A stretch of 64,000 bases of DNA from Cellvibrionales bacterium (lineage in GTDB: Bacteria; Pseudomonadota; Gammaproteobacteria; Pseudomonadales; UBA7239), in the NCBI GenBank assembly GCA_016713115.1, contig JADJPU010000001.1, forward strand, positions 1,178,001 through 1,242,000, read 5' to 3'. The notes below the pieces were generated by a model. That model was not told the origin of the DNA and ran no database searches. It worked only from the letters and a program-made list of their open reading frames with translations. Shown piece by piece: positions 8,733 through 17,669 of the stretch; the first letter of the stretch is position 1, and every line of letters begins with the position of its first letter. Both the position numbers and the translations under genes were made by a program.

Positions 8733-9605
8733 ATGAAGGTTGTGTGCGCGTTGCTGTGTGGTTGGCTAGGGTTTGTTGTTTCAGCGCAGGCCGCTGAGCC
8801 GGTGGTGCTGGTTACGGTGAAGCCGTTGGCGTGGGTGGCGCAGGCCTTGGTGCCTGCCAATGTGGATGTGCAGGTGTTGCTGCCTGAAGGCGTTTCCCCG
8901 CACGACTACCAACTGCGTCCCGCCGATGTGCAGCGAGTAAACAGTAGCGCGCTACTGGTGTGGGTGGGGCCAGTGCTGGAGCCGTGGTTAGCGCAGCTGG
9001 CCAAGCAACAGGCAACGGACAAGAGTGTGGCGCTGCTGCCGGATGTGTTGCATGCGGATGCGCACCATCACCACGAAGACGAAACACATGCTGTGCAGCA
9101 CGACCCACACATCTGGCTGGATCCACTCGCGTTGCGCGATCAAGCCGGCGTTGTCGCAGCAGGTTTGGTGAAATTGTTTCCGGCAGACGCAGACAATATC
9201 CGTCAGCGCCAGGTGCAGTTTGAAAAGGAAATGACGGCTTTAGATGCGGAATTGGCAGCTAAATTTGCGCCAGTTTCTACACAAGGGTTTGTGGTGTATC
9301 ACGATGGTTATCAGCGATTGGTGCAGCGTTATCACCTCAACCAGCGCGCGGCGGTTTGGCAGCATGAAAGTATCGCGACTGGCGCGCGCGATCGCGCCAA
9401 ATTATTGCAGTTGCTCAACAGCGGCAGCGTGCGCTGTGTGTTTTATGAACCAGAGTACGGCGCGGATGCCGTCAATACTTGGCTGGGCAAAGCCTCGCTA
9501 AATGTGAAGATGGTTGAGTTGGATCCGATGGGCGCGCATGCAAAAAATTACCCTGATTTTTTGCGAGACTTGATTGAAAAAATGGCGCGCTGTTTGGCGG
9601 ATTAA
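8733..9605 (+). CDS. znuA: Periplasmic zinc-binding protein ZnuA
   Basis: A 290-residue cluster A-I solute-binding protein with a signal peptide cut after VSAQA (residue 20). Ligands for zinc are recognisable: the His in GVSPHDYQL, the His-rich mobile loop DAHHHHEDETHAVQHDPH (about 109-126), the His in FVVYHDGYQ, and the acidic C-terminal ELDPMGAH segment. The His-rich loop separates ZnuA from manganese-binding relatives. It delivers zinc to ZnuBC, encoded divergently. Its 3' end overlaps that of the convergent DoxX-like gene by four bases. Confidence 0.93.
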   Translation: MKVVCALLCGWLGFVVSAQAAEPVVLVTVKPLAWVAQALVPANVDVQVLLPEGVSPHDYQLRPADVQRVNSSALLVWVGPVLEPWLAQLAKQQATDKSVALLPDVLHADAHHHHEDETHAVQHDPHIWLDPLALRDQAGVVAAGLVKLFPADADNIRQRQVQFEKEMTALDAELAAKFAPVSTQGFVVYHDGYQRLVQRYHLNQRAAVWQHESIATGARDRAKLLQLLNSGSVRCVFYEPEYGADAVNTWLGKASLNVKMVELDPMGAHAKNYPDFLRDLIEKMARCLAD

Positions 9606-10054
9606 GCCCTAAACAACCCCGACAAGCCGTAGCGCACCAAGTGCGCTTTGCCATTCGCCGCCCACAGCGCCAGCGCGATCACACCCGCTTGCAACGCGAT
9701 GCGCGCATACAACACCGCAGGAGGGAAGTTGTGACCGAACATCGGAATATTGTTTTGCAGCATGTGAATATTGGCAGGCAGTACAGCGAGGCAGTACGCA
9801 GCAATCCACAGGCTCACAACTGGACGCGCTCTTTTCACAAACAGCAGTGCAGCGAACAGTATTTCCAACACGCCGGTAGCTAACACCGTTTCACGCGGGT
9901 ACGGCATCCACGGCGGTACGATGGCGGTAAAGTCATCCGTATAAAGAAAATGCGCTGCGCCACCACTGATAAAAAACAGCGCTAGCAAAACCACGCCCGC
10001 CCACTTTGCTGGCGACATGCGATAAACATCAACCGTGTTGCGTGTAATAGCCAT
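9602..10054 (-). CDS. DoxX-like integral membrane protein
   Basis: A 150-residue protein with four hydrophobic helices (about 18-36, 60-75, 79-95, 112-132). The FFISGGAAHFL and VLATGVLEILFAALLF stretches are typical of DoxX/MauE-like small membrane proteins. The function of this group is mostly unknown; some members take part in redox or quinone-linked processes. It lies 12 bases downstream of fadD3 on the same strand and is probably co-transcribed. Confidence 0.75.
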   Translation of the reverse strand: MAITRNTVDVYRMSPAKWAGVVLLALFFISGGAAHFLYTDDFTAIVPPWMPYPRETVLATGVLEILFAALLFVKRARPVVSLWIAAYCLAVLPANIHMLQNNIPMFGHNFPPAVLYARIALQAGVIALALWAANGKAHLVRYGLSGLFRA

Positions 10055-10066
10055 TGTAATTTTCTC

Positions 10067-11638
10067 TCATGCTTTGCCGAGCGCACGATCGCGCAACACA
10101 AACTTCATCACTTTTCCGGTGGCATTGAGTGGAAACGCGTCGATGATTTCTACGCGGCGCGGCACTTTGTAATTCGCCATATTTTCTTTGCACCACGCGG
10201 TGATTTTTTCTGGCGAGAGGTTTGCGCCCGCTTTCGGCACGATGTAGGCCATCGCCACTTCACCCATGCGTTCATCGGGAATGCCGATGACAGCCGATTG
10301 CGCCACGCCTTCACAGGTGGCGAGCAAGTTTTCAATTTCAGCGGGATAGCAATTGAATCCGCCGACGATAAACATATCTTTCATGCGATCGGTAATTTTC
10401 AAATAACCGTCGGCATCCATCACGCCGATATCGCCCGTGTGCATCCAGCCATCTTTGTCGATCGTTTTGGCGGTTTCTTCGTCGTTGTTGAAATAACCTT
10501 GCATCACATTGTAGCCACGCACGATGATTTCACCGGCTTCACCGCGCGGCACTTCTTGGTTTTGTTCATTCACGCAGCGTACTTCCACATCAGGAATTGC
10601 GCGACCGGAGGTAGTAGCAATAATTTCAGCCGCATCACCGTCGCGGCACATAGTCACCATGCCGCAGCTCTCGGTTAAACCGTAAGCGGTGAGCACGGTT
10701 TTGAAACCCAATTCATTACGCATTTGGTGGATCAGCGACACAGGAATCGCCGCTGCGCCGGTAACCGCTAAACGCAAATTGCTGATGTCGTAATTTTTTA
10801 GATCAGGGAAAGCCAGAATAGTTTGATACAGCGTTGGCGGTCCTGGCAGTACCGAAATTTTATCGCTGCCGATGCGCACTAAAATTTCTTTGGCATCGAA
10901 TACCGCCATCGGCAACATCGTGGTGCCGCGAATCAAACACGCCAACCAGCCCGCTTTGTAGCCAAACGAATGAAAAAACGGGTTGACGATCAAATAGCGA
11001 TCTTTTTCCGTCAGGCGCGCCAGTTCTGACCACACGGCAAACACTTTGATGTTTTGCCCGTGACTGGTTTTGACGCCTTTGGGATTACCCGTAGTGCCGG
11101 AGGTGAAAATCAAATCAGAAATATCGCTGGGTTTTACCGTTGCAGTGCGTGCAGCCACATCGGCATCACTAACACCGCCACCTGTCGCAAGAAATGCTTG
11201 CCAAGAAATAGATTGTTCAGATTCGCCGCGTAAACAAATCATTTTTTGCAGATCCGGCAGTGATTCTTTTGCCAACATCGCGGGATAATCGAAGCCGAGA
11301 AAACCGGAAACGGTGAGCAATAATTTGGCGTTGCTGGCGCGCAATACATAGCCAGCTTCTGCACCTTTCATGCGCGTGTTCACCGGCACCAAAATCGCGC
11401 CCAATGATTGCAAACCAATTGCAGCAATAATCCATTCCGCAATATTTGGCGCCCACACCGCGATGCGATCACCGTGTTGAATGCCGGCGGCAATAAAGGC
11501 TTTGGCGGCGCGCACGCGCTCCGCTTCCAGTTGCGCATAAGTGAGACGGATATCGCCGTCTTCAATCGCACTGTGCGCAGAAAATTGTTGTGCGGCGTTT
11601 TGCACCAATTGGGGAATGGTCAGTTCAGCAAAATTCAT
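10067..11638 (-). CDS. fadD3: HIP-CoA ligase FadD3
   Basis: A 523-residue acyl-CoA synthetase. The AMP-binding loop FTSGTTGNPKGVK is near residue 178, the A8 region GWMHTGDIGVMD near 405, the hinge ITDRMKDMFIVGGFNCYP near 425, and the catalytic lysine in the terminal NATGKVMKF. Beyond the generic fold, the stretches NPFFHSFGYKAGWLACL, SVLPGPPTLYQ and VLTAYGLTESCGM follow mycobacterial FadD3, which activates HIP, the propionate left after steroid rings A and B are removed. That agrees with the ipdA, ipdB, ipdC and echA20 homologues elsewhere in the window. The subfamily call is from remembered sequence, not a search. Confidence 0.82.
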   Translation of the reverse strand: MNFAELTIPQLVQNAAQQFSAHSAIEDGDIRLTYAQLEAERVRAAKAFIAAGIQHGDRIAVWAPNIAEWIIAAIGLQSLGAILVPVNTRMKGAEAGYVLRASNAKLLLTVSGFLGFDYPAMLAKESLPDLQKMICLRGESEQSISWQAFLATGGGVSDADVAARTATVKPSDISDLIFTSGTTGNPKGVKTSHGQNIKVFAVWSELARLTEKDRYLIVNPFFHSFGYKAGWLACLIRGTTMLPMAVFDAKEILVRIGSDKISVLPGPPTLYQTILAFPDLKNYDISNLRLAVTGAAAIPVSLIHQMRNELGFKTVLTAYGLTESCGMVTMCRDGDAAEIIATTSGRAIPDVEVRCVNEQNQEVPRGEAGEIIVRGYNVMQGYFNNDEETAKTIDKDGWMHTGDIGVMDADGYLKITDRMKDMFIVGGFNCYPAEIENLLATCEGVAQSAVIGIPDERMGEVAMAYIVPKAGANLSPEKITAWCKENMANYKVPRRVEIIDAFPLNATGKVMKFVLRDRALGKA

Positions 11639-11654
11639 AAAACAGATTCCTGCG

Positions 11655-12161
11655 TTAGTTCAGTTGACGGTATTGACCGTCGGCATAGAGCAATGGATTA
11701 ACGGGCGTGGATTGCACGCGCACTTCGCGCACATTGCCCACGAGAATGAGATGTGTGCCGTGGGTCATTTGTGCAGCGCTGTCACAAAAGAAAACGGCCT
11801 GCGCATCGCGCAACCACGGCAGACCGTGCGCGCTGTCCCACTCTCCTAACGAGAAGCGATTTTCACCCGCTTGGCCGGTGGCACACAGCATGGAAAGATC
11901 GGCATGATGGGCAGACAGTACATTCACCACAAACTTGCCGCCACTTTGCAAAATATCGTGTAACGACGATTGTCCGTTGACGCACACCAGCAGCGAGGCC
12001 GGTGCGTCCGAGACCGAAGTGACCGAGGTAGCAGTCATGGCTTGGCGCTGACCACGGCTGTCCACGGCGGTGATCACACACACGCTGGCAGCCAAGCGGC
12101 GCATACCGGCGCGTAGGCCTTCGGCGGCGAGGAATTCCGTGGCAAGATCGTACAAAGTCAT
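11655..12161 (-). CDS. Flavin reductase (HpaC/HsaB-like)
   Basis: The product of 168 residues from ATG 12161 (MTLYDLATEF) is a flavin reductase-like split-barrel: GMRRLAASVCVITA near the N-terminus, MTATSVTSVSDAPASLLVCV, and FVVNVLSAHHADLS. The C-terminal LLYADGQYRQL is typical. Such enzymes supply reduced FMN or FAD to two-component monooxygenases, for example HsaA of steroid ring A degradation; no oxygenase partner is in the window. Longer starts exist (TTG at 12218, ATG at 12200), but they add residues not usual in the family and overlap the upstream channel gene. It lies 16 bases upstream of fadD3 and is probably in its operon. Confidence 0.8.
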   Translation of the reverse strand: MTLYDLATEFLAAEGLRAGMRRLAASVCVITAVDSRGQRQAMTATSVTSVSDAPASLLVCVNGQSSLHDILQSGGKFVVNVLSAHHADLSMLCATGQAGENRFSLGEWDSAHGLPWLRDAQAVFFCDSAAQMTHGTHLILVGNVREVRVQSTPVNPLLYADGQYRQLN

Positions 12162-12214
12162 GGGCAAAAGCTGTGATCGTTTGTGCAGACAGGGCTGCAT
12201 GATACCTGCGTGAC

Positions 12215-13702
12215 TCAAATCCGCCCAAACAAACTTTTCATAGAGCCGAATAGCTGCATGGCTAAGCTGGAGCGTGTTTCGGTAGCTGCGCCCTGTGCCT
12301 GTGTCTCGTTGACTTGTTCGTTGCGTAGGCGGCGCTCCGCCATGATTTCGCTGAGGCTGTGCATCAGCGCAGGGCGGCGCTGCAGCAGTTCCGCCATGGC
12401 TTTTTGGGTGATTTCGTAGATAACGGCATCGGTGGCCGCGGTGACGGTGGCTGAACGCGCAACACCGGTGAGCAAGGACATTTCGCCAAACACTTCGCCC
12501 GGCACAATTTGCCCCACGCGTACGCTGTCGCCCTCTTGCTCCACGCTGGCGTACAGCAGGCCTTCCACTAACACGAACATGGAATAATCTTGCGCTGCAC
12601 TGCTGTCGCCGTAGGAAAATATTCTTTTATCCTGTTGGATAAATTGTTCAACACCAGCAGTGACAAGAAATTGCAATTCTTCTTCGTGCAGTGGCGAGAA
12701 AATTTCTACGCGCTGCAACAATTTAATGCGCCCTGGCAGTGAGGTGCTCTCGACATCGCGCTGCGGCATATTCGCCAAATAAATATCTTGTTGTGGATAA
12801 GAGAGACTCAAACCCGCTTGGTGCAAATGATCCAGCACGCTGCTGAGCAGCAAATCTTTGGCGGGACCTGGTGAGCGCGCTGCCATAAAACTGATGCGGT
12901 AATCTACACCTTCTGGCTGCGTGTTAACGATGCGTACTTTTGGTGGAGGTGTGGCTAGCACAGGGCCGTTGTCATCAGCGGCAGCGAGTGCAGCCGCCAA
13001 TAAAATGCGTTTGGCGCGCGCTGGCTCTACATCAAAACCCAAGGTGATATTCAGTTTTATTTCATGCGAGATTTTTGGTGCGGAATGGTTGGTGAGCACC
13101 GATGCGCCAATCACACTATTGGGTACATATACCGTGTTTTCTTCGGGGGTGAGCAATTTGGTAGTGCGCCAATTAATTTCCTGCACCAACCCGCGTACGC
13201 CTGCATCTTTTCGCAAAGAGGCAGGATGCACTGTAATAAAATCACCAATACCGTAAGGTTTGTCGATATTGACAGCAAGGCCGACAAAAATATCGCGAAT
13301 CATGCTTTGCAGTGCCAAGCCGAGTACGATACCCACTACACCTGATGTCGCCCAGATGCCGGTGATCGGTTTTTGAAACACCACGCCGACTATGCCTGTT
13401 ACCGCGATAGCAAAAATCAAAATACCGGTGACATTTTTTAACAAACGCGGCACTTGGTTATCGCCAAAGAGTGCCGCGAACATGCGGTCCCAAAAAATCA
13501 AATTAAACAGTGTATTAACAAAGTACGCACTCGCTAACCAGATTGCGCATTGCAGGCTGTAATACAGCGCCTTTCCTGATTGCGTAATTGCCTGTTGTTT
13601 GAAATCCGTTAATAAATCACCACAAATATAAGCGGCGAGTAGGAAAATAATCAGCAGCAAAAAAGCGCGCAGAATGGATGTATAGCTGGACCGTTGACTC
13701 AT
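12215..13702 (-). CDS. MscS-type channel with C-terminal cyclic-nucleotide-binding domain
   Basis: A 495-residue inner-membrane protein. Membrane helices lie at about 10-30, 45-65, 88-108 and 115-140. The pore-lining helix SGVVGIVLGLALQSMIRDIF (about 118-137) leads into the MscS beta domain (GDFITV, WRTTKLLTPEENTVYVPNS). After the cytoplasmic alpha/beta part comes a cNMP-binding domain (about 340-465), with the phosphate-binding cassette PGEVFGEMSLLTGVARSATV containing the expected Glu and Arg. This plan is that of bacterial cyclic-nucleotide-gated (bCNG) members of the MscS superfamily. The two cyclases in this window could supply the ligand, but that link is inferred. Confidence 0.88.
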   Translation of the reverse strand: MSQRSSYTSILRAFLLLIIFLLAAYICGDLLTDFKQQAITQSGKALYYSLQCAIWLASAYFVNTLFNLIFWDRMFAALFGDNQVPRLLKNVTGILIFAIAVTGIVGVVFQKPITGIWATSGVVGIVLGLALQSMIRDIFVGLAVNIDKPYGIGDFITVHPASLRKDAGVRGLVQEINWRTTKLLTPEENTVYVPNSVIGASVLTNHSAPKISHEIKLNITLGFDVEPARAKRILLAAALAAADDNGPVLATPPPKVRIVNTQPEGVDYRISFMAARSPGPAKDLLLSSVLDHLHQAGLSLSYPQQDIYLANMPQRDVESTSLPGRIKLLQRVEIFSPLHEEELQFLVTAGVEQFIQQDKRIFSYGDSSAAQDYSMFVLVEGLLYASVEQEGDSVRVGQIVPGEVFGEMSLLTGVARSATVTAATDAVIYEITQKAMAELLQRRPALMHSLSEIMAERRLRNEQVNETQAQGAATETRSSLAMQLFGSMKSLFGRI

Positions 13703-13797
13703 AATTGTTGCCGCAGGGCTTTGCCGATGAGAGGGACGGCTATTCTACCTCCATGTAGCAGCGCACGAAAAAATCTGGCGCATGATGCAATTTTCTG

Positions 13798-13826
13798 TTG
13801 ACAGCCCTCTCATATCGGAGTCTAGT
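13798..13826 (+). promoter_or_regulatory. Candidate sigma-70 promoter of the phoH-like gene
   Basis: TTGACA at 13798-13803 is a perfect -35 element. TCTAGT at 13821-13826, with 17-base spacing, matches the -10 element at four of six positions. It lies about 110 bases before the ATG at 13936, in the otherwise empty gap between the divergent channel and phoH genes. Confidence 0.4.
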
Positions 13827-13935
13827 AGCGCAAAGTACGCGGTAGGGAAAGACACTTAGCGATGCAAAATAATTACAAATAAAAGACAGCAAGATTTTTG
13901 ACGCATTTTTAACTGAACCGGGGGGTTCGTTAACC

Positions 13936-14736
13936 ATGGCAAGAAAATCACACGCAAAGCACCAAGGCAATTCTCACAGAGATACCAGTGAGCGCGGCAC
14001 GAAAGAGTCGCGACGATCGTCCCGCCGCCATCGACGAAGTGCCGATGTCGTAGAGATTAATCCTTCGCAACATCACCTCGACACCGCTTACGCCACGCAA
14101 CGCATATTACAGCCACTCCTCGCTCGCACACCCGCCCAACAACGCTACATCTCTGCTATTCGCAATCACTGCCTCACCTTTGGCATCGGCCCCGCCGGCA
14201 CGGGCAAGAGTTATTGCGCGGCATCGCTGGCGGCTGAGGCGCTGGAATCTGGGCAAATTGAGCGCATTATTCTCACGCGTCCAGCAGTGGAAGCCGGTGA
14301 GCAACTGGGTTTTTTACCCGGCGCGGTGGATGAAAAATTTGCCGTGTACATCGAAGCCTTTCGCGACATTCTCAACGAGCGACTCGGCGCAGGGACGGTG
14401 GACTATTGCATTCGTCACGGCCGCATCGTTGCCGCACCGCTCGCGTTTATGCGCGGCAAAACCTTCAGCCATAAAAACTTTGTAATACTCGATGAAGCGC
14501 AAAACACCTCTATCGCGCAGATGAAAATGTTTTTAACGCGCATCGGTGAGAACTGCAAAGTGGTGGTGAACGGCGATGTCAAACAGAGCGATATTCGTGG
14601 CGCCAACGGCTTGGCTGATGCCGTGGAGAGGCTCGCCGGTTTGAGCAGCGTGTATGTGCATGAATTTGAGCGCGGCGATATTGTGCGCAGCGGTTTGGTG
14701 CGCGACATTATTGACTGCTACGAGCCAGAAAACTGA
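13936..14736 (+). CDS. PhoH family P-loop ATPase
   Basis: A 266-residue PhoH-like NTPase. A basic, probably disordered N-terminus (about 1-45, rich in Arg/Ser/His) is followed by the PhoH domain. This has Walker A GPAGTGKSYCA (about 79-89), the family stretch RPAVEAGEQLGFLPGAVDEK, Walker B FVILDEAQNTSIAQMKMFLTR, and VVVNGDVKQSDI. PhoH proteins have helicase-like cores and have been tied to RNA handling and phosphate stress; YbeZ-type members work with the RNase YbeY, which is not seen here. A single hairpin follows the gene before the P-II gene. Confidence 0.9.
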   Translation: MARKSHAKHQGNSHRDTSERGTKESRRSSRRHRRSADVVEINPSQHHLDTAYATQRILQPLLARTPAQQRYISAIRNHCLTFGIGPAGTGKSYCAASLAAEALESGQIERIILTRPAVEAGEQLGFLPGAVDEKFAVYIEAFRDILNERLGAGTVDYCIRHGRIVAAPLAFMRGKTFSHKNFVILDEAQNTSIAQMKMFLTRIGENCKVVVNGDVKQSDIRGANGLADAVERLAGLSSVYVHEFERGDIVRSGLVRDIIDCYEPEN

Positions 14737-14748
14737 TTGTGGTTTGAT

Positions 14749-14776
14749 TGCAATGGCTTTTTACACAGCCATTGCA
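14749..14776. terminator. Perfect 10-bp hairpin between phoH and the P-II gene
   Basis: TGCAATGGCT (14749-14758) pairs exactly with AGCCATTGCA (14767-14776) around an eight-base loop. No T-tract follows on the plus strand, so it is not a canonical intrinsic terminator. It may stabilise the end of the phoH mRNA or be a regulatory stem ahead of the P-II gene. Confidence 0.45.
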
Positions 14777-14846
14777 TAGACTGCCCCAAGAGCGTGCGCC
14801 ATGCGTCGGTATGGCGCGCCGTCTTTTTACTTGCGGGAGTCTCACC

Positions 14847-15185
14847 ATGAAAATGATCACAGCGATTATCAAACCTTTCAAATTGGACGATGTGCGCCAG
14901 TCTCTCGGTGAGATCGGCATTCAAGGCATGACGATCGAAGAAGTGAAAGGCTTTGGCCGTCAGAAAGGTCACACCGAGTTGTATCGCGGCGCGGAATATG
15001 TGATCGACTTTCTGCCGAAAGTGAAATTGCAACTGGCCGTGAAAGATGAGTTGGTGGATGCGGCTGTTGAAGCCATCATCAGCGCGGCCAATACCGGCAA
15101 AATCGGCGACGGCAAAATTTTTGTCACGGCTGTTGAACAAGTGATCCGCATTCGCACCGGCGAAACGGGTGCCGAGGCGCTGTAA
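14847..15185 (+). CDS. glnB: Nitrogen regulatory P-II protein
   Basis: A 112-residue P-II signal protein with the uridylylation site Tyr51 in the T-loop (LYRGAEY), the N-terminal MKMITAIIKPFKLDDV and the C-terminal GKIGDGKIFV motif. The start is the ATG at 14847, preceded by GGGAG; longer frames are non-coding. It senses 2-oxoglutarate and ATP/ADP and controls glutamine synthetase and ammonium uptake. No amtB follows, which favours GlnB over GlnK, but the two cannot be firmly separated from sequence alone. The gene stands apart from its neighbours and converges on bioD. Confidence 0.9.
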   Translation: MKMITAIIKPFKLDDVRQSLGEIGIQGMTIEEVKGFGRQKGHTELYRGAEYVIDFLPKVKLQLAVKDELVDAAVEAIISAANTGKIGDGKIFVTAVEQVIRIRTGETGAEAL

Positions 15186-15191
15186 GCCCAG

Positions 15192-15812
15192 TCAAAGCGC
15201 GATACGCGGCGCAGAAATTTTCTGTTCGAGCGCCGCAATGTTTTCTTCTAAATAGGGCATAGGGTTGCCGAAGTCGTTGGCAATCCAGTCATACAACTCG
15301 ATGCCATCACGCACAATCGCTTCTGCCGCAAGCAGCGCGTGATTCAAGCAGCCGAGTTTCATGCCCACCACCAAAATTACCGGCAGGTTTAGCAGCTTCA
15401 CCACATCGGCCAGTGTTTCCGTTTCGTTGATTGGCACGCGCCAACCGCCCGCGCCTTCAATCAGCGCGTAATCAAACTCCGTGTTATCCAATGTGTGACG
15501 AATGTGCTGCGCAATCTCTTTGGCAGACAAACGCACGCCACTTTTTTTTGCAGCGATATGCGGCGCAATGGCATCAAAAAAACAAAAAGGGTTCACGGCC
15601 TCGTAAGGCAACTGTACGGCCGAAGCTTGTTGTAACAACAGTGCATCGGCATTGCGCAACCCATCAGCCGTATTCTCTGCGCCTGCTGCTAAAGGTTTTA
15701 AGCCCAGTGTGCGCAAACCGCGTTGTTGTGCCGCGTGCAGCAATTGGCAGGCAGCGTGTGTTTTTCCTGCATCGGTATCAGTGCCGGCAATAAAAAAAAT
15801 CTGTTTGCTCAT
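15192..15812 (-). CDS. bioD: Dethiobiotin synthetase BioD
   Basis: A 206-residue ATP-dependent carboxylase-ligase that makes dethiobiotin from DAPA and CO2. The P-loop is GTDTDAGKTHAA (about 10-21). The catalytic Lys in LKPLAAG, the IEGAGGWRVP motif near residue 118 and the late NDFG segment are present. It is last in the biotin operon, and its ATG overlaps the stop of the VanZ-like gene (15809-15812). Confidence 0.93.
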   Translation of the reverse strand: MSKQIFFIAGTDTDAGKTHAACQLLHAAQQRGLRTLGLKPLAAGAENTADGLRNADALLLQQASAVQLPYEAVNPFCFFDAIAPHIAAKKSGVRLSAKEIAQHIRHTLDNTEFDYALIEGAGGWRVPINETETLADVVKLLNLPVILVVGMKLGCLNHALLAAEAIVRDGIELYDWIANDFGNPMPYLEENIAALEQKISAPRIAL

Positions 15813-16153
15813 GATGTTTTTATGCGCCGTAAGAATAGAAAAATTACAGCAACACCCATGCTATCGGCCACCATATCCAGCACACTGAAACTGCGCGTAG
15901 GCACAAAGTGTTGTATGCATTCGATGACAATGCCGTAACACACCAACCATGTTGCCAGTTTTTGCACAGAAAACCGATATTGATAGGCAAACCAAGCCAG
16001 TACCATCAATACAGCAAAGGTGGCGGCGTGTTCGGCTTTATCCCAAATATTAACACTGGGCAAATTGCTGGCCGGCAACAACATCACCGCAGTAGCCGTC
16101 AACCACAGTAACCAAAAAACGGTTTGCCATGCCAGCAGAGGAATTCGGAACAA
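15809..16153 (-). CDS. VanZ-like membrane protein inside the biotin operon
   Basis: A 114-residue protein with four hydrophobic segments. The motif IWDKAEHAATFAVLMVLAW near residue 36 and IECIQHFVPTRSFSVLDMVA near residue 78 carry the conserved Asp/Lys/His and Arg/Asp of the VanZ family. The biochemical role of VanZ proteins outside glycopeptide resistance is unclear. It starts five bases after bioHC and overlaps bioD by four bases, so it is translated with the biotin genes, though no link to biotin is known. Confidence 0.8.
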   Translation of the reverse strand: MFRIPLLAWQTVFWLLWLTATAVMLLPASNLPSVNIWDKAEHAATFAVLMVLAWFAYQYRFSVQKLATWLVCYGIVIECIQHFVPTRSFSVLDMVADSMGVAVIFLFLRRIKTS

Positions 16154-16157
16154 TTTG

Positions 16158-17669
16158 TTAGCGAGCGGTTACATACAACACCTCGTAAGTGGCAGGCAAA
16201 CCGCGCGGCGTGCGATACGCTTCATAAGCCGCCATGAGTTTTGCCCAGCGTTGTTTTCCCATCAAACCCTGCGGGCGACCGGCATTCATATTGTGTGCGC
16301 CAATCGCCTTTAACTCGCGCGCTAAATCTTGCAGTTGCGTGTAATACAGCGTGTGCGTGGCGGTGACCGTTTCAACCTGCGTAAAGCCAGCTTGCCGTAA
16401 ATTTGCCGCAATTTTTTCTTGTGCAATAAATGCATTGACATGTACTGCATCATCCACGGTGCGCCAACTCTGTTGCAGTTCTTGCAAGGTGTTTGGTAAA
16501 AATGTAGTAAAAAACAGTGCGCCATCGTTGCGCAAAACGCGTCGCCATTCGGCAAAGCAATGTTCAAGATGATTAGCCCATTGCAGCGCAAGGCTGGACA
16601 GCAGCCAGTCGGCTGATTGCGCAGCAAAAGGCAGGTGCTCCATATCCGCCTGTACACAGCGCAGAGCTTTTTCCTGTTGCGCCATGCGCAGCATGCCGCT
16701 GGCCATATCCACACCAAAAACCGTCAGCGCTGCATGCTGGGCTTGCAATGCGCCGCCAATAAAACCCGTGCCGCAGCCGAGATCCAACGCTACGCCGTGC
16801 ATATCGGCTGGCAGCGTAGACAGCAACGCCTCGCCCACCGTTTTTTGCAATTGTGCCGCTTGGTTGTAGGTAATAGCGGCGCGAGAAAAAGAATCTGCCA
16901 CTTGTGATTTTTTTGGCGTCGCATCGCTAGACGCAGACAGAAATTTCTGTATGCATTTAGCAACTTCTGCAGCGCGCGACACAGGCATGGCGTGGCCACA
17001 TGCAGACAACACCGCTACAACTTGCTGTGCATTCAAGCGGCGCAAATGTTCGGCGATAGCAATGGGCGTGATGGCATCGCACTCGCCCAATACATGCAAG
17101 CCGCGTAATGGTAGCGTAGAAAACAAAGCGCGGTTGTCGATCTCACCCAACAACTGCAATAAACGCAGGGCGGTTTCTGAATTGCAGTCTTGAAGATTCG
17201 CTAGTGCAGCGAGCAGCGCGTTGGCGCGCTCCTGTTGCGCGTCGCCGCGTGTCTGCAAACCGAGAAAACGCTGCCAAGTTTTTTCCGGCTGCTGTGTAAA
17301 ACGCTGGCAGAACTGTGTGTAATCTGCCGCAGGCATTCCCTCCCAATCATCCAACGCGGTGAAATGCACATTGCTGCCCAATGTAATCAAACCGGCGATG
17401 CGCGCTGGATATTTTGCTGCGATGTGCGTGGCGAGCATGCCGCCCAAACTCCAGCCGCCCAGCACGCACTTTTCCGGCAATTGCTCGACGATGTACTCCA
17501 CTATTTGATTGAGATTTTCACAGGGTTCGTGAAAAGCCGCGCCAAAGCCGGGCAAATCTATTGTAAAAACTTGCGTAACACCGGCATCGTGCAGCGCGCG
17601 CAGCAAGGGTTGATAAACGCGGCTGCTAAAGCCCCAGCCGTGCATCAAAATGAGTGGTAAATCTTTCAT
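16158..17669 (-). CDS. BioH-BioC fusion: pimeloyl-ACP methyl esterase and malonyl-ACP O-methyltransferase
   Basis: This 503-residue protein joins two biotin enzymes. Residues 1 to about 245 are an alpha/beta hydrolase with LMHGWGFSSRVY, the nucleophile Ser in LGGWSLGGM (about residue 73), and His in SACGHAMPVSR, matching BioH. Residues from about 258 are an SAM-dependent methyltransferase: ALDLGCGTGFIGG for motif I, VFGVDMASGMLRMA, and the BioC-like SLALQWANHLEHCFAEWRR. BioC caps malonyl-ACP so it enters fatty-acid synthesis, and BioH removes the methyl when pimeloyl-ACP is ready. The fused enzyme therefore both opens and closes the pathway. ATGA overlap with bioF shows coupling. Confidence 0.9.
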   Translation of the reverse strand: MKDLPLILMHGWGFSSRVYQPLLRALHDAGVTQVFTIDLPGFGAAFHEPCENLNQIVEYIVEQLPEKCVLGGWSLGGMLATHIAAKYPARIAGLITLGSNVHFTALDDWEGMPAADYTQFCQRFTQQPEKTWQRFLGLQTRGDAQQERANALLAALANLQDCNSETALRLLQLLGEIDNRALFSTLPLRGLHVLGECDAITPIAIAEHLRRLNAQQVVAVLSACGHAMPVSRAAEVAKCIQKFLSASSDATPKKSQVADSFSRAAITYNQAAQLQKTVGEALLSTLPADMHGVALDLGCGTGFIGGALQAQHAALTVFGVDMASGMLRMAQQEKALRCVQADMEHLPFAAQSADWLLSSLALQWANHLEHCFAEWRRVLRNDGALFFTTFLPNTLQELQQSWRTVDDAVHVNAFIAQEKIAANLRQAGFTQVETVTATHTLYYTQLQDLARELKAIGAHNMNAGRPQGLMGKQRWAKLMAAYEAYRTPRGLPATYEVLYVTAR

